This document shows, one piece after another, positions 1-7,280 of a stretch of 20,803 nucleotides of DNA (position 1 is its first letter; each line of letters begins with the position of its first letter). The notes beneath the pieces were generated by a model that saw only the letters and a list, made by a program, of their open reading frames with translations, had not been told where the DNA came from and made no database searches. The position numbers were made by a program, and so were the translations under genes. The DNA comes from Methylococcaceae bacterium (GTDB lineage Bacteria > Pseudomonadota > Gammaproteobacteria > Methylococcales > Methylomonadaceae): NCBI GenBank assembly GCA_021647585.1, contig JAKIUK010000068.1, positions 1 to 20,803 on the forward strand, read 5' to 3'.

Positions 1-333
1 AATCTTTAAGATTCATGATGGCTTTCATTCCTACATCATGAACAGATTCGATGGTTTTGTCAGTTTAGACTCATTCCATATTGGAATACGAGACGGTTTT
101 CAGACTCATTTCATATTGGAGAAGGCTCGCCCTTTGAAGCTGTCCAATGTTGGTATAGAATGAATCCAGAAATTTTTATAATATCACCCGATATGTTTCG
201 AGCTGACCTTTTAAAAAATTATGGTACAACGTAGTGAAACCTGACACGTAACTGTTTCCACAACGCAGAAGACGAAAAAAAAGACCAGTAAGATGGGTGG
301 GATATTAGTTGCTAGTTGCCTAAAGTGCCCAAC
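1..333. other. Noncoding stretch downstream of the mto operon
   Basis: No convincing reading frame is seen. The stretch holds a 9-bp inverted repeat (12-20 with 34-42, perfect) and a pair of near-identical 19-bp direct repeats (listed separately). On the minus strand, which is the direction of the upstream operon, a run of eight T residues follows about 50 bases after the stop codon at 334, but no good stem precedes it, so a terminator is not called. The stretch may be an old insertion remnant. Confidence 0.5.
67..120. repeat. Two 19-bp imperfect direct repeats, 35-bp period
   Basis: Positions 67-85 and 102-120 both read AGACTCATTYCATATTGGA and differ at one base. The preceding bases (GGTTTT...) are partly shared too. 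The function is unknown. They could be binding sites or the trace of a small duplication. Confidence 0.5.
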
Positions 334-2220
334 CTACATATCACCTATTGGCGCGGCATAGGCATCTGATACCAGTTGTTCTATATTGCTACCCGTCAGG
401 GATGTCAAAAACGCAACTAAATCATTAATTTCTGTTTCGGTTAAATTTAATGGCCTGATGAGTGGATCAAGATTTTCATTTGCGACCCCACCCTGATTAT
501 AAAATCTAACCACCTGCTGCAAAGTTGATATTGAACCATTGTGCATATAGGGCGCAGTCAGATTGATATTTCGCAAACTGGGGGTTTTATATTTCCAGCG
601 ATCTTGCGGATTCTGGCTAATTTCATATCGCCCCAGGTCATTAGCCCTGGTTTCCGAAACTGAAGCAATATTTTTGCTGTCTACTTCAATAATTACTCCC
701 GGCGCTATTTGTATTTTGTGCTTTTCAGGTGTTTTTTGCATGGATTCCTGATAACCAATGCCCGTATTATGTAACTGATTATCCGTAAATAAAGCAAATG
801 TACTATCTATAGTGTGACAACTACTGCACCCCGCTTTACCATTAAACAGTTGAAAGCCTCGCAGGGCTGAAGCTGTCATTACATTTTTTTGCTCACCAAA
901 ATACCAGCGGTCAAACGCTGAGTTGGCAGAATTAAGGCTGCGTTCATAACTAGCAATTGCCTGACCCACTGTGATCATGTTTGGCTCTTGGTTAAAACTC
1001 TGTTCAAACAGGCCTGAATAGTCCGGCAAGGATTTGATTTTATCGATGACATACCCAATAGATGGGTTGCCCATTTCATTATGAGCCAGCAGAGGTGCCC
1101 AGACTTGCTGCTCCAATGAGTTTTCACGACCGTCGTGAAATAATAGTGATGCATACCCAACATTATAGATTGTAGGACTATTCCGCCGTACAGTACGTCC
1201 TTCAATTCCCACGGCAGTTGCCATTTCGTTGCTACTGAATCCTTGCTCCGGGATATGGCACATTGCACAAGAAAACGTATTATTAAGTGATAGCCGACGG
1301 TCAAAAAACAATTTTCTACCCAATGCGATTTTTTCTGCATTAGACGGATTATTTACAGGAACAGGGACTATGGGCAAACCCAGCGGAGGTTGCAGAATAT
1401 TAACCAGTAAATTTGCCGCGCGTCCTTGTCGCTGAGTTAATGCGATTGCCTGCGTTTTATAATTCTCTTGTTCATACTGCTGTTTGTTATCCCCTGCTTG
1501 AAACAGTGATTGATTTTCAATAGCTTGTTGGGGTTTTGGATCACTACCTTGATATAGTAAGGTTTTTACATCGTTAATTAAAGTGTCAGCATGTAGAAAT
1601 GAAACGCTATAAATATTACGCAGTTGCTTATCAGTATCAATCAGGTAAACACGCAAAATATGCGAAAAGGTTCCGGTAAATTTTCCTTGTTCATCATAAA
1701 TTTTCTGAATGCTCTGCTGATACTGATCCAGAATCGGTTGTAGTTGTTGTTCTGAGTTTGTGGTTAAAAATTGCCAATCTACGATTTCATTTTTAAAACC
1801 TTCAGCATAATGCTGCATGATTTCCGGGGTGTCGTATTCTGGATTAAAGCTTAGCGTAAGCAAACGCAATTTTGCTGCTACTTGTGGTTCTTGTTGTAGA
1901 CGTCTGTTTATTTTTTGTAGTACCGCTGTAGCCAATGGACAACCATTAACATCACTACAGGTTGAATAAATAAAACTGAGCAGAACAATTTTACCTTCCA
2001 TCAAATCGTGCAACTGAGTACTTTGACTAGCTATATTTAATACCGCACCATCGGCGGCTGATCCTATGACAGGCAGTTTATAGCTGCCTACTTCGGGTGC
2101 TGTGAATTGTAAGGGACTATATCCAGGAGCTAGAACTTGACCTAAATTATCTGCTAAATCTGCGTAGATGATTCCACTATAAAACAGTCCCACTACAATA
2201 ATATTTAAAATTGCTTTCAT
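334..2220 (-). CDS. Secreted SCO1/SenC - di-heme cytochrome c peroxidase (MauG-like) fusion protein
   Basis: A 628-residue exported protein in two parts. Residues 1-20 are a signal peptide ending in IIYA. Residues about 45-225 form a SCO1/SenC thioredoxin-like domain: Cys88 and Cys94 stand where SCO proteins bind copper, and His187 (FSHILRVYLID) matches the third ligand. The cysteine spacing is C-x5-C, not the usual CxxxC. Residues about 270-612 are a di-heme peroxidase domain of the bacterial CCP/MauG family with two c-type heme motifs, CAMCH (318-322) and CSSCH (465-469), and the family signature APYMHNGS (556-563). By family knowledge, separate SCO and MauG genes accompany methanethiol oxidase genes and are linked to its copper loading and maturation; here they are one chain. 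It is the last gene of the operon, 225 bases after mtoX, and a palindromic element fills that gap. No good ribosome binding site precedes ATG 2220. The domain assignments are firm; the role is inferred from context. Confidence 0.88.
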   Translation of the reverse strand: MKAILNIIVVGLFYSGIIYADLADNLGQVLAPGYSPLQFTAPEVGSYKLPVIGSAADGAVLNIASQSTQLHDLMEGKIVLLSFIYSTCSDVNGCPLATAVLQKINRRLQQEPQVAAKLRLLTLSFNPEYDTPEIMQHYAEGFKNEIVDWQFLTTNSEQQLQPILDQYQQSIQKIYDEQGKFTGTFSHILRVYLIDTDKQLRNIYSVSFLHADTLINDVKTLLYQGSDPKPQQAIENQSLFQAGDNKQQYEQENYKTQAIALTQRQGRAANLLVNILQPPLGLPIVPVPVNNPSNAEKIALGRKLFFDRRLSLNNTFSCAMCHIPEQGFSSNEMATAVGIEGRTVRRNSPTIYNVGYASLLFHDGRENSLEQQVWAPLLAHNEMGNPSIGYVIDKIKSLPDYSGLFEQSFNQEPNMITVGQAIASYERSLNSANSAFDRWYFGEQKNVMTASALRGFQLFNGKAGCSSCHTIDSTFALFTDNQLHNTGIGYQESMQKTPEKHKIQIAPGVIIEVDSKNIASVSETRANDLGRYEISQNPQDRWKYKTPSLRNINLTAPYMHNGSISTLQQVVRFYNQGGVANENLDPLIRPLNLTETEINDLVAFLTSLTGSNIEQLVSDAYAAPIGDM

Positions 2221-2242
2221 ATAAAATAGGGTAAGTGGCGGG

Positions 2243-2374
2243 GGTGATTAAATGTGAAATCAATATGAATCGTATTATTGTAGAGCGAACTTCAGTCCGT
2301 AATTCTAACTAAATCATAGCGGACTGAAGTTCGCTCTACAATGTTGCTTCACGATTCCTTCACTTTTAATCACC
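2243..2374. repeat. Long palindromic MITE-like element between mtoX and the SCO-peroxidase gene
   Basis: A perfect 23-bp inverted repeat (2277-2299 with 2320-2342, 20-base loop) has outer arms that also pair: GAATCGT 2267-2273 with 2351-2357, and 2243-2258 with 2359-2374 (15 of 16). The whole 132-bp block can fold into one long stem. Nested, near-perfect arms are typical of non-autonomous palindromic repeats. In the operon mRNA it would form a strong hairpin that could attenuate, or protect, transcript for the downstream gene. Confidence 0.85.
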
Positions 2375-2445
2375 TCCATTAGCAGCTTGATACTAAAATT
2401 GAAACATTAAGACTTCTAAATCATAACCAAACTACAAATTTTTTA

Positions 2446-3825
2446 TTAATTCAACTTTGCTAACTGATTTACAGGCTTTTTACCCAGATTTTCAGCATAA
2501 AGCGAATAAGCACCAAAACGCATTTGATGTGCCCGCCCCAGTTTCTCTTTAATGAAATCTATAGAAAATTGTTGGGTCAATTTCTGTCCGTCCCAACTGA
2601 ACAGTTTCAAATACTGTTCATTGTCCTTCCCTTTCTTGTCCCAGTTTGCCAATAGTGACGAGGTGTAATACAAGCGTTTTCCATCCCAGCTGGAAGAGAC
2701 CATGTTGACCTGTGACCCAATTTTTTGCTCAAAAACCTGTTTAGGATTAAAAGGATCAGAAATATCAAAAGCACGAGTTTTACCATCCATAAAAGTATTA
2801 ACCCACAACATGTTGTCATCGCTTTGAATAGAAATATCTACTGGTAATGGTATTTTGCTAGGGTCACCAATATCTGCAACGGCCTTGGTTTGCCATTGAC
2901 CCTGCTTATCTTCATAAATCAGCCAAATTTTGGAGGTTAATGCAGTCGTGGTAAAACAATAGTTATGATTAGCTCCCCAGGCACAGCGTATTTCCAAAGG
3001 TGCGCCAGGCACATCAAATACTTTTTTGGGTTGTCTAGCGTGCAAATCCCATTGTACGACAGTATTGCCAAAATGTTTCATCGCTTCTGCATCGCCTAGC
3101 ATTTTGCCGAAATCCATCATGTAGTTTGACCAGCCTGTAAACGATGAACTAAACATGGCATTTCGTCTGGGTAATACCCGGATATCATAACCGTAGCCAT
3201 CAGCATAGTTACCGGTTTTGACTGCACCGCGCAAATCACCATCCGTTGGCGTCCAATGAGTGACAATATATTCACCCGCATTACTGTATTCTACTAATGC
3301 GGTACGACCACCATGATCCTTATTGTTAGAAAGCCCCGTTATCATCATTCTACCCGGCAAAGCATAAGTAGTATGCGGTCCAACCACTCCACCACTTTTA
3401 CTGACAAAGTCGGTAATGACTTTGGTTAACTTAGGTTTAGCAGGATCTGTGTGCACATCGAAAACAAAAATCTTATTGGTATCCAGTCCACCAGCCCATA
3501 GATACTTGCGGTCATCAGTAAACCCAGAATGGTGCGCCTCATTACGCCCACCAACGGACACACTGTTAATCACTTTGCCGTACAATTTTGATTTGGGATT
3601 AGCGTCTACAGTGACTAGTTTATCCTGTTCATCGCCAACACCTTCCATACCCAATGTCCAGACATAGATAAAATCCTCCTGGCCAGTGATTTTTGCCATA
3701 TACGGTGATTGACAAGTTTCATCAGCAATAACCGGACTGGAAATTAGCAACGTAGTCACTGTAAAAACAATAACCTTTAGCAGTTTTTGCGATAAATATG
3801 TGATTTTTTTATGTCGAATATTCAT
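2446..3825 (-). CDS. mtoX: Methanethiol oxidase (selenium-binding protein SBP56 family), periplasmic
   Basis: A 459-residue protein matching the SBP56 family along its full length. The family's characterised bacterial members are copper-dependent methanethiol oxidases (methanethiol + O2 + H2O to formaldehyde, H2S and H2O2). A signal peptide (basic MNIRHKK start, hydrophobic core about 17-32, cleavage after SSPVIA, residue 34) places it in the periplasm, unlike cytosolic SBP56 homologs. Conserved metal-ligand-type histidines are visible: EAHHSGF (His98-His99), GPHTTYALP (His151) and GRAHQMRFG (His433). The start at 3825 is supported by a strong GAGGAAGG ribosome binding site. It lies 23 bases after the DUF4242 gene and upstream of the SCO-peroxidase fusion, the expected accessory partners. 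Co-transcription under the TetR-type operator at 4137-4167 is likely. The enzyme would let the cell use or detoxify methanethiol from methionine or DMSP breakdown. Confidence 0.9.
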   Translation of the reverse strand: MNIRHKKITYLSQKLLKVIVFTVTTLLISSPVIADETCQSPYMAKITGQEDFIYVWTLGMEGVGDEQDKLVTVDANPKSKLYGKVINSVSVGGRNEAHHSGFTDDRKYLWAGGLDTNKIFVFDVHTDPAKPKLTKVITDFVSKSGGVVGPHTTYALPGRMMITGLSNNKDHGGRTALVEYSNAGEYIVTHWTPTDGDLRGAVKTGNYADGYGYDIRVLPRRNAMFSSSFTGWSNYMMDFGKMLGDAEAMKHFGNTVVQWDLHARQPKKVFDVPGAPLEIRCAWGANHNYCFTTTALTSKIWLIYEDKQGQWQTKAVADIGDPSKIPLPVDISIQSDDNMLWVNTFMDGKTRAFDISDPFNPKQVFEQKIGSQVNMVSSSWDGKRLYYTSSLLANWDKKGKDNEQYLKLFSWDGQKLTQQFSIDFIKEKLGRAHQMRFGAYSLYAENLGKKPVNQLAKLN

Positions 3826-3848
3826 ATACCTTCCTCGTTTATTTTTTC

Positions 3849-4121
3849 TTATTCAGCTGTAACTGGACCAATGACTGTTTTGATTTCAGCAATGGAATTT
3901 GCTGGAAACCCACCTTGCTCAGCATGTGTTTTAATACTCTGTTCATCAGGCGCAATATAGACACAATAGATTTTATTGACAGTGACAAAACTTTCCAGCC
4001 ATTGTATCTGTGGTCCCATTGTTTTCAGAACACTACAGGATTTTTGTGAGATTTGTTGCAATTCATCCGCTGATAAATTACCGGCTCCTGGTATTTCTCT
4101 CTCTATGATATATTTTGGCAT
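3849..4121 (-). CDS. DUF4242 small protein (nickel-binding SCO4226-like family)
   Basis: A 90-residue protein without signal peptide that begins MPKYIIEREIPGAG, the typical start of DUF4242 proteins, and is close to the full family length. The family has a ferredoxin-like fold; one Streptomyces member is described as nickel-binding. The middle part (ESFVTVNKIYCVYIAP, about 43-58) and a C-terminal IKTVIGP strand fit the family pattern. It is the first gene after the operator at 4137-4167 and precedes mtoX by 23 bases, so it should be co-regulated with methanethiol oxidation. The ribosome binding site is a G-rich AGGGGGG run before ATG 4121. Its biochemical role in this operon is unknown; metal handling is a guess from the family. 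Confidence 0.8.
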   Translation of the reverse strand: MPKYIIEREIPGAGNLSADELQQISQKSCSVLKTMGPQIQWLESFVTVNKIYCVYIAPDEQSIKTHAEQGGFPANSIAEIKTVIGPVTAE

Positions 4122-4136
4122 AATAAGCCCCCCTAA

Positions 4137-4167
4137 ATATTAGACCGGTCGTCTTTTCGCGGTCGTT
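4137..4167 (-). promoter_or_regulatory. Promoter with TetR operator for DUF4242-mtoX-SCO operon
   Basis: GACCGGTCGTCTT at 4143-4155 repeats exactly the 13 bases found in the tetR promoter (4789-4801). A partial second copy, CGGTCGTT, follows at 4160-4167. On the minus strand a TAATAT -10-like box (4142-4137) abuts the site. The -35 is poor (ACGACC, 18-base spacer), so it may need derepression or another sigma contact. The leader to ATG 4121 would be about 10-15 bases. Confidence 0.6.
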
Positions 4168-4177
4168 AAAAAACTTT

Positions 4178-4774
4178 TCAAACTTTAAAGTAATCATCCA
4201 GTAATGCATGACAGCATTCATGCAAAGGTTGCACTGATTGCTCTATTTTCATGCGTAATAAAGCGCCTTGCCAGCTACTTACCAGTAAATCAGCCATGCT
4301 TTTGGCTGAACGGTCTTTTCGCACTACACCTTCTTCCTGGGCACGAGTCAAAGCTATTTTCTGTAAATCACTATATCTTTCTACCGCGTCCATTAATGAT
4401 TGTCGGCACACTTCGCTAGTATCACCAATTTCACCCATTAAATTACCTAGCAGACACCCCCCTTTAAAATTAGCCTGTTCAAGTTCAATAATTAATTCAG
4501 CATAATAGTTCTTTAATGCTATTAACCCATCAACCTTTGGAGTTTGTAAATGACCGTTTAAGCGTAGAATAAAATGTTCGATATAGTGGGTGATAGCTTC
4601 GGCTGCAAATTCTTCCTTGCTACTGAAATAATTATAAAAAGAGCCCTTCGGAATGTTTACAATATCAAGTATTTCTTTTAACCCCGTGCCATGATAGCCT
4701 TGCGCCATAAGCATCTGAACGCCCTGGTCCAGTAATTTTTCCCGTTTCACCTGTTTACTAATCATCTTCAACAT
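4178..4774 (-). CDS. TetR-family repressor (NemR/AcuR-like C-terminal domain)
   Basis: A 198-residue regulator (start at ATG 4774) with an N-terminal TetR helix-turn-helix: GYHGTGLKEILDIVNIPKGS, then FYNYFSSKEEF (about 26-56), and a TetR_C-type ligand domain with GGCLLGNLMGEIGDTS (105-120). Cys107 stands where NemR has its redox-active Cys106, and more cysteines occur at EVCRQ and HECCH, so sensing of electrophiles or sulfur species is possible. An in-frame TTG at 4810 would extend the protein by 12 residues, but those bases are the -35 to -10 promoter region including the operator, so ATG 4774 or ATG 4765 is preferred. It is the first gene of the mto cluster, with its own operator upstream and a second one before the next gene: a classic local autoregulated repressor. 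The ligand (methanethiol, formaldehyde or another reactive product) is inference. Confidence 0.85.
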   Translation of the reverse strand: MLKMISKQVKREKLLDQGVQMLMAQGYHGTGLKEILDIVNIPKGSFYNYFSSKEEFAAEAITHYIEHFILRLNGHLQTPKVDGLIALKNYYAELIIELEQANFKGGCLLGNLMGEIGDTSEVCRQSLMDAVERYSDLQKIALTRAQEEGVVRKDRSAKSMADLLVSSWQGALLRMKIEQSVQPLHECCHALLDDYFKV

Positions 4775-4781
4775 GGTACTT

Positions 4782-4810
4782 ATTATGTGACCGGTCGTCT
4801 TATTGTGCAA
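4782..4810 (-). promoter_or_regulatory. tetR promoter with operator in the spacer
   Basis: On the minus strand TTGCAC (4810-4805) and CATAAT (4787-4782) are separated by 17 bases, a good sigma-70 layout. The spacer contains the 13-bp site GACCGGTCGTCTT (+ strand 4789-4801) shared with the mto promoter. A repressor bound there would block RNA polymerase directly. Expected transcription start is about 4775, so translation from ATG 4774 would be nearly leaderless and from ATG 4765 would leave about ten bases. Confidence 0.65.
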
Positions 4811-4990
4811 GTTTTTTTTAAAAACTATTTAGCATATTTCAAAATCAGAATGCGGTCTTTACGGATACCAAAGCTCATCATTAAAATCAATCAGTTCCTA
4901 AGAACTATCATTTCAAGCAACGGGAAAAATCTTTCATTTGAGCTATGTGCCTTAAATTTTAGATCCCTCACACCTCTAATACTCTGTCGT

Positions 4991-5116
4991 TGTTGTATTG
5001 ATGGGTAGAGGGAGTTGAGAAGTGATTAGCTGCAGCGAAGGACTAGCAGGCAAATCCAAACGAGTGCAACAACGCAGATGACCATTTATCGGCTTTCTGT
5101 ACCCATCAATACAACA
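4991..5116. repeat. 126-bp element with perfect 17-bp inverted ends
   Basis: TGTTGTATTGATGGGTA at 4991-5007 is the exact reverse complement of 5100-5116, with 92 bases between. The arms are too far apart and too perfect for chance, which suggests a small insertion element or structured repeat. The interior has no reading frame. No target duplication was identified. Confidence 0.6.
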
Positions 5117-5180
5117 TTGATGGAGTACTAAGAATGACAACTTATGCCAAATATTTACTTTTTTTTAATATTTAAGCTTG

Positions 5181-5522
5181 AACCTAGAAAAATCAGTTAG
5201 ACATGAATTTTGTGGGAAATCTGGGCGAGGCAGAAAAATGCTCCTGCATTTTCTGCATTCAATACATCCATATATTTCAAAGACAAATAGTCACTCGTAG
5301 ATAAAGCTTCCGCATCCTGCTTACGCCCCTTACCTACTTCCATATAGGCAATGGCCATAGTCCTTATCGAGAGTGATTCTGCAGAATTTTTCGTCCAAAT
5401 TTTTCACAAAACCATGGCGCGATTTTCCTCCCCACCAAATTAGGTGAGTGTGAATAAACCTGATTAGACACGATATTCAAAAACTTGCATGGAATTTAGC
5501 GCCCAACTGATTTTTCTAGGTT
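5181..5522. mobile_element. MITE-like element, copy A (AACCTAG family)
   Basis: Terminal inverted repeats AACCTAGAAAAATCAGTT (5181-5198) and its exact complement (5505-5522) bound 342 bases with no intact gene. The same end occurs at 16754-16918 (copy B, both ends) and at 19590 (copy C). Copies A and C also share interior sequence for about 140 bases, including the words CACTCGTAGATAAAGCTTCC and CCTGCTTA. It is a non-autonomous element or a decayed insertion sequence; the parent transposase is not in this window. Confidence 0.75.
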
Positions 5523-5544
5523 GAAAGAACTTATGATCGTTTTA

Positions 5545-5573
5545 TTGACCCTGGGCATATGCTATTGTATGCA
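5545..5573 (+). promoter_or_regulatory. Candidate dcd promoter
   Basis: TTGACC (5545-5550) and TATGCA (5568-5573) are 17 bases apart, 40 bases before the dcd ATG. The -35 is good and the -10 is mediocre. It lies just outside the right end of MITE copy A. Confidence 0.35.
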
Positions 5574-5612
5574 GCACAATTGTTAACCTCGGGCACTATT
5601 TAAAAACAGATT

Positions 5613-6179
5613 ATGGGTATTAAAGCAGATAAATGGATACGCCGAATGGCGGAAGAACAAGGAATGATTGAACCGTTTATATCAGGACAAGTTCGGGAAT
5701 CAGAACAGGGACGGCTGATTTCTTATGGTACATCCAGTTATGGTTACGATGTACGGTGTTCAGATGAATTCAAGATTTTCACCAACATTAACTCCGCGAT
5801 AGTCGATCCTAAGGATTTCTCGGATAAAAGTTTTGTTGATGTAAAGTCTGATGTCTGCATTATCCCTCCAAATTCATTCGCCTTGGCTCGCACTGTCGAG
5901 TATTTTAGAATCCCCCGCGATGTATTAACGATTTGTTTAGGCAAATCAACTTATGCCCGATGTGGAATTATCGTCAATGTTACACCGCTGGAGCCCGAAT
6001 GGGAGGGCCACGTAACACTGGAATTTTCTAATACCACACCGCTACCTGCAAAAATATATGCCAATGAAGGCGTCGCTCAAATGCTGTTTTTTAGCGGTGA
6101 TGAAGTCTGCGAAACATCGTACAAAGATAGGGATGGAAAATATCAGGGACAGCAAGGTGTGACGTTACCAAAAGCTTAA
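5613..6179 (+). CDS. dcd: dCTP deaminase
   Basis: A 188-residue cytosolic enzyme that deaminates dCTP to dUTP, feeding dTMP synthesis through dUTPase. The N-terminus MGIKADKWIRRMAEEQGMIEPF is the typical start of the proteobacterial 188-residue form, which fixes ATG 5613 even though no strong ribosome binding site precedes it. The conserved substrate loop GKSTYAR (110-116) supplies Ser112 and Arg116, and LEFSN (136-140) supplies the catalytic Glu137; the C-terminal YQGQQGVTLP (177-186) closes over the nucleotide. Length and motifs are complete, so the enzyme should be active. It stands alone: the upstream neighbour is a mobile element and the downstream neighbour, ycgL, is convergent. Confidence 0.95.
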   Translation: MGIKADKWIRRMAEEQGMIEPFISGQVRESEQGRLISYGTSSYGYDVRCSDEFKIFTNINSAIVDPKDFSDKSFVDVKSDVCIIPPNSFALARTVEYFRIPRDVLTICLGKSTYARCGIIVNVTPLEPEWEGHVTLEFSNTTPLPAKIYANEGVAQMLFFSGDEVCETSYKDRDGKYQGQQGVTLPKA

Positions 6180-6342
6180 CGAAACAAACCTTTAGTGTCA
6201 TTATCCTTGGCCATGTCACCGTTAAGTGTGGAAAATATTATTTATCTGAATTTTGCTTAATTAAAAACATCCACGACCCTTTGGGTAGCAGTATTTTCAA
6301 TGAGTTCGACGACTGAGATAATACTAGACTTTATCAAAATCG

Positions 6343-6488
6343 TGTCATTTCGACCAGCAGGAGAAATATTTATACACTCAATAGCGAATTAGGCCGCCTG
6401 CAGCCATCGATTAGAGAGCAATAAAATCAATGACTTATGGTTTTATTATTCAAGAGAGGTAAGAATTCTCCCACTGGTCGAAATGACA
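6343..6488. mobile_element. MITE-like repeat with TGTCATTTCGACC ends
   Basis: Inverted ends TGTCATTTCGACCAG...GGAGAA (6343-6365) and the complement at 6466-6488 match at 21 of 23 bases. They enclose about 100 bases with a smaller internal hairpin (AATAAAA/TTTTATT, about 6420-6447). Ends of this kind (GTCATTTCGACC...GGAGAAAT) are recalled as recurring repeats in many unrelated bacterial genomes. The element sits in the 390-base gap between the convergent genes dcd and ycgL; the rest of that gap shows nothing else. Confidence 0.75.
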
Positions 6489-6569
6489 TAAATTATATTT
6501 GTAATTCCACATTTAATCTGTCATAACCTTATCTTTTCTTAGAACAAAATATTTTATTGGAACAAACTA

Positions 6570-6842
6570 TCAATGTAATTTACTATTTTTTAGCAGTAAT
6601 GCTTCCGGCATTATGGTCGGAGGCATTTGCACAAAAAAACCTTTAGCCTGTAAACTCACCAGTACCATACTGGCATCCTCTCTGGCGAGCTTACGCCCTG
6701 CTGTTACCTCTAGTTCCATAACAAATTCAAGTCTACCAAAGCTATTTAACAAAGGGTCTGGAATGGCGGAAAAATCATCTTTATTTGGCAGGTAAAGATA
6801 AAGCTCATCTTTTTTAAGACTTTTATAAATAAAACATTGCAT
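6570..6842 (-). CDS. ycgL: YcgL domain protein
   Basis: A 90-residue cytosolic protein of the YcgL family (formerly DUF709). The start MQCFIYKSLKKDELYLYLPNK and the stretch FGRLEFVMELEV (about 36-47) followed by GRKLARED (49-56) and FFVQMPP (69-75) follow the family pattern, and the length is normal. An AGGAG ribosome binding site precedes ATG 6842 by ten bases. The family has a small alpha/beta fold and no established biochemical role; in gammaproteobacteria it often lies near rnd, minC or related genes, which are not present here. The gene is convergent with dcd and divergent from the PuuD-like gene. Confidence 0.85.
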   Translation of the reverse strand: MQCFIYKSLKKDELYLYLPNKDDFSAIPDPLLNSFGRLEFVMELEVTAGRKLAREDASMVLVSLQAKGFFVQMPPTIMPEALLLKNSKLH

Positions 6843-7280
6843 TACATATCATCTCCTGTTTTCATTTATTATACAATTAATCCAGACAACTAAACTACTT
6901 GAACCCTGTGGACTAGCCATTATCAGCAAAAGTAATGTTTCAAAAATGATTCCGGGGCATGCTGAAATTCCAAAACATCTAAACCTCTAAAAACCAAGCT
7001 AAGATGTCTTTATCCTATCTTTGTTAGATTATTAAATTTCAATCTACTCCGCCGTCATTGATAGCGGAATTACCTCAATTTGTTAATCTGCTTTTAAATA
7101 TTTATTAAACACCCACACTATTTATTGCCAGTACATTTCCAGTTACTTCGTAACAACTTAGCTGACAAATGTTAACAATAATTAATTGACGAAGTAGGCT
7201 TTTCTATGCGTATATCTATCGCTCACATTAGAAATAAATGATGTGATTTGACAATAATTATAAAAAATAGAGGAATTGTT
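6843..7280. other. Divergent intergenic region between ycgL and the PuuD-like gene
   Basis: No gene is seen in these 438 bases. A weak candidate promoter for the rightward gene is TTGACG (7186-7191) with TATATC (7211-7216), but the 19-base spacing is long. A TTG at 7248 opens the downstream frame early; it is not accepted as a start because a proper ribosome binding site lies before ATG 7281. Confidence 0.45.

Larger units (their letters stand above)
4811..5612. other. Noncoding stretch between tetR and dcd, filled with repeats
   Basis: No credible gene. It holds a 17-bp inverted repeat pair (4991-5116) and a 342-bp MITE-like element (5181-5522), each listed separately, and the dcd promoter candidate. 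The rest is AT-rich sequence without recognisable coding potential. Confidence 0.6.

Noticed and set aside
4775..4810. N-terminal extension of the TetR protein from TTG 4810
   Set aside because: These bases contain the -35, spacer operator and -10 of the tetR promoter; ATG 4774 or 4765 fits better.
5744..5944. 66-codon minus-strand frame inside dcd
   Set aside because: It is a shadow of a well-conserved enzyme gene with no separate support.
7248..7280. N-terminal extension of the PuuD-like protein from TTG 7248
   Set aside because: GAGGA lies six bases before ATG 7281, and the extension (MTIIIKNRGIV) is not part of the family.
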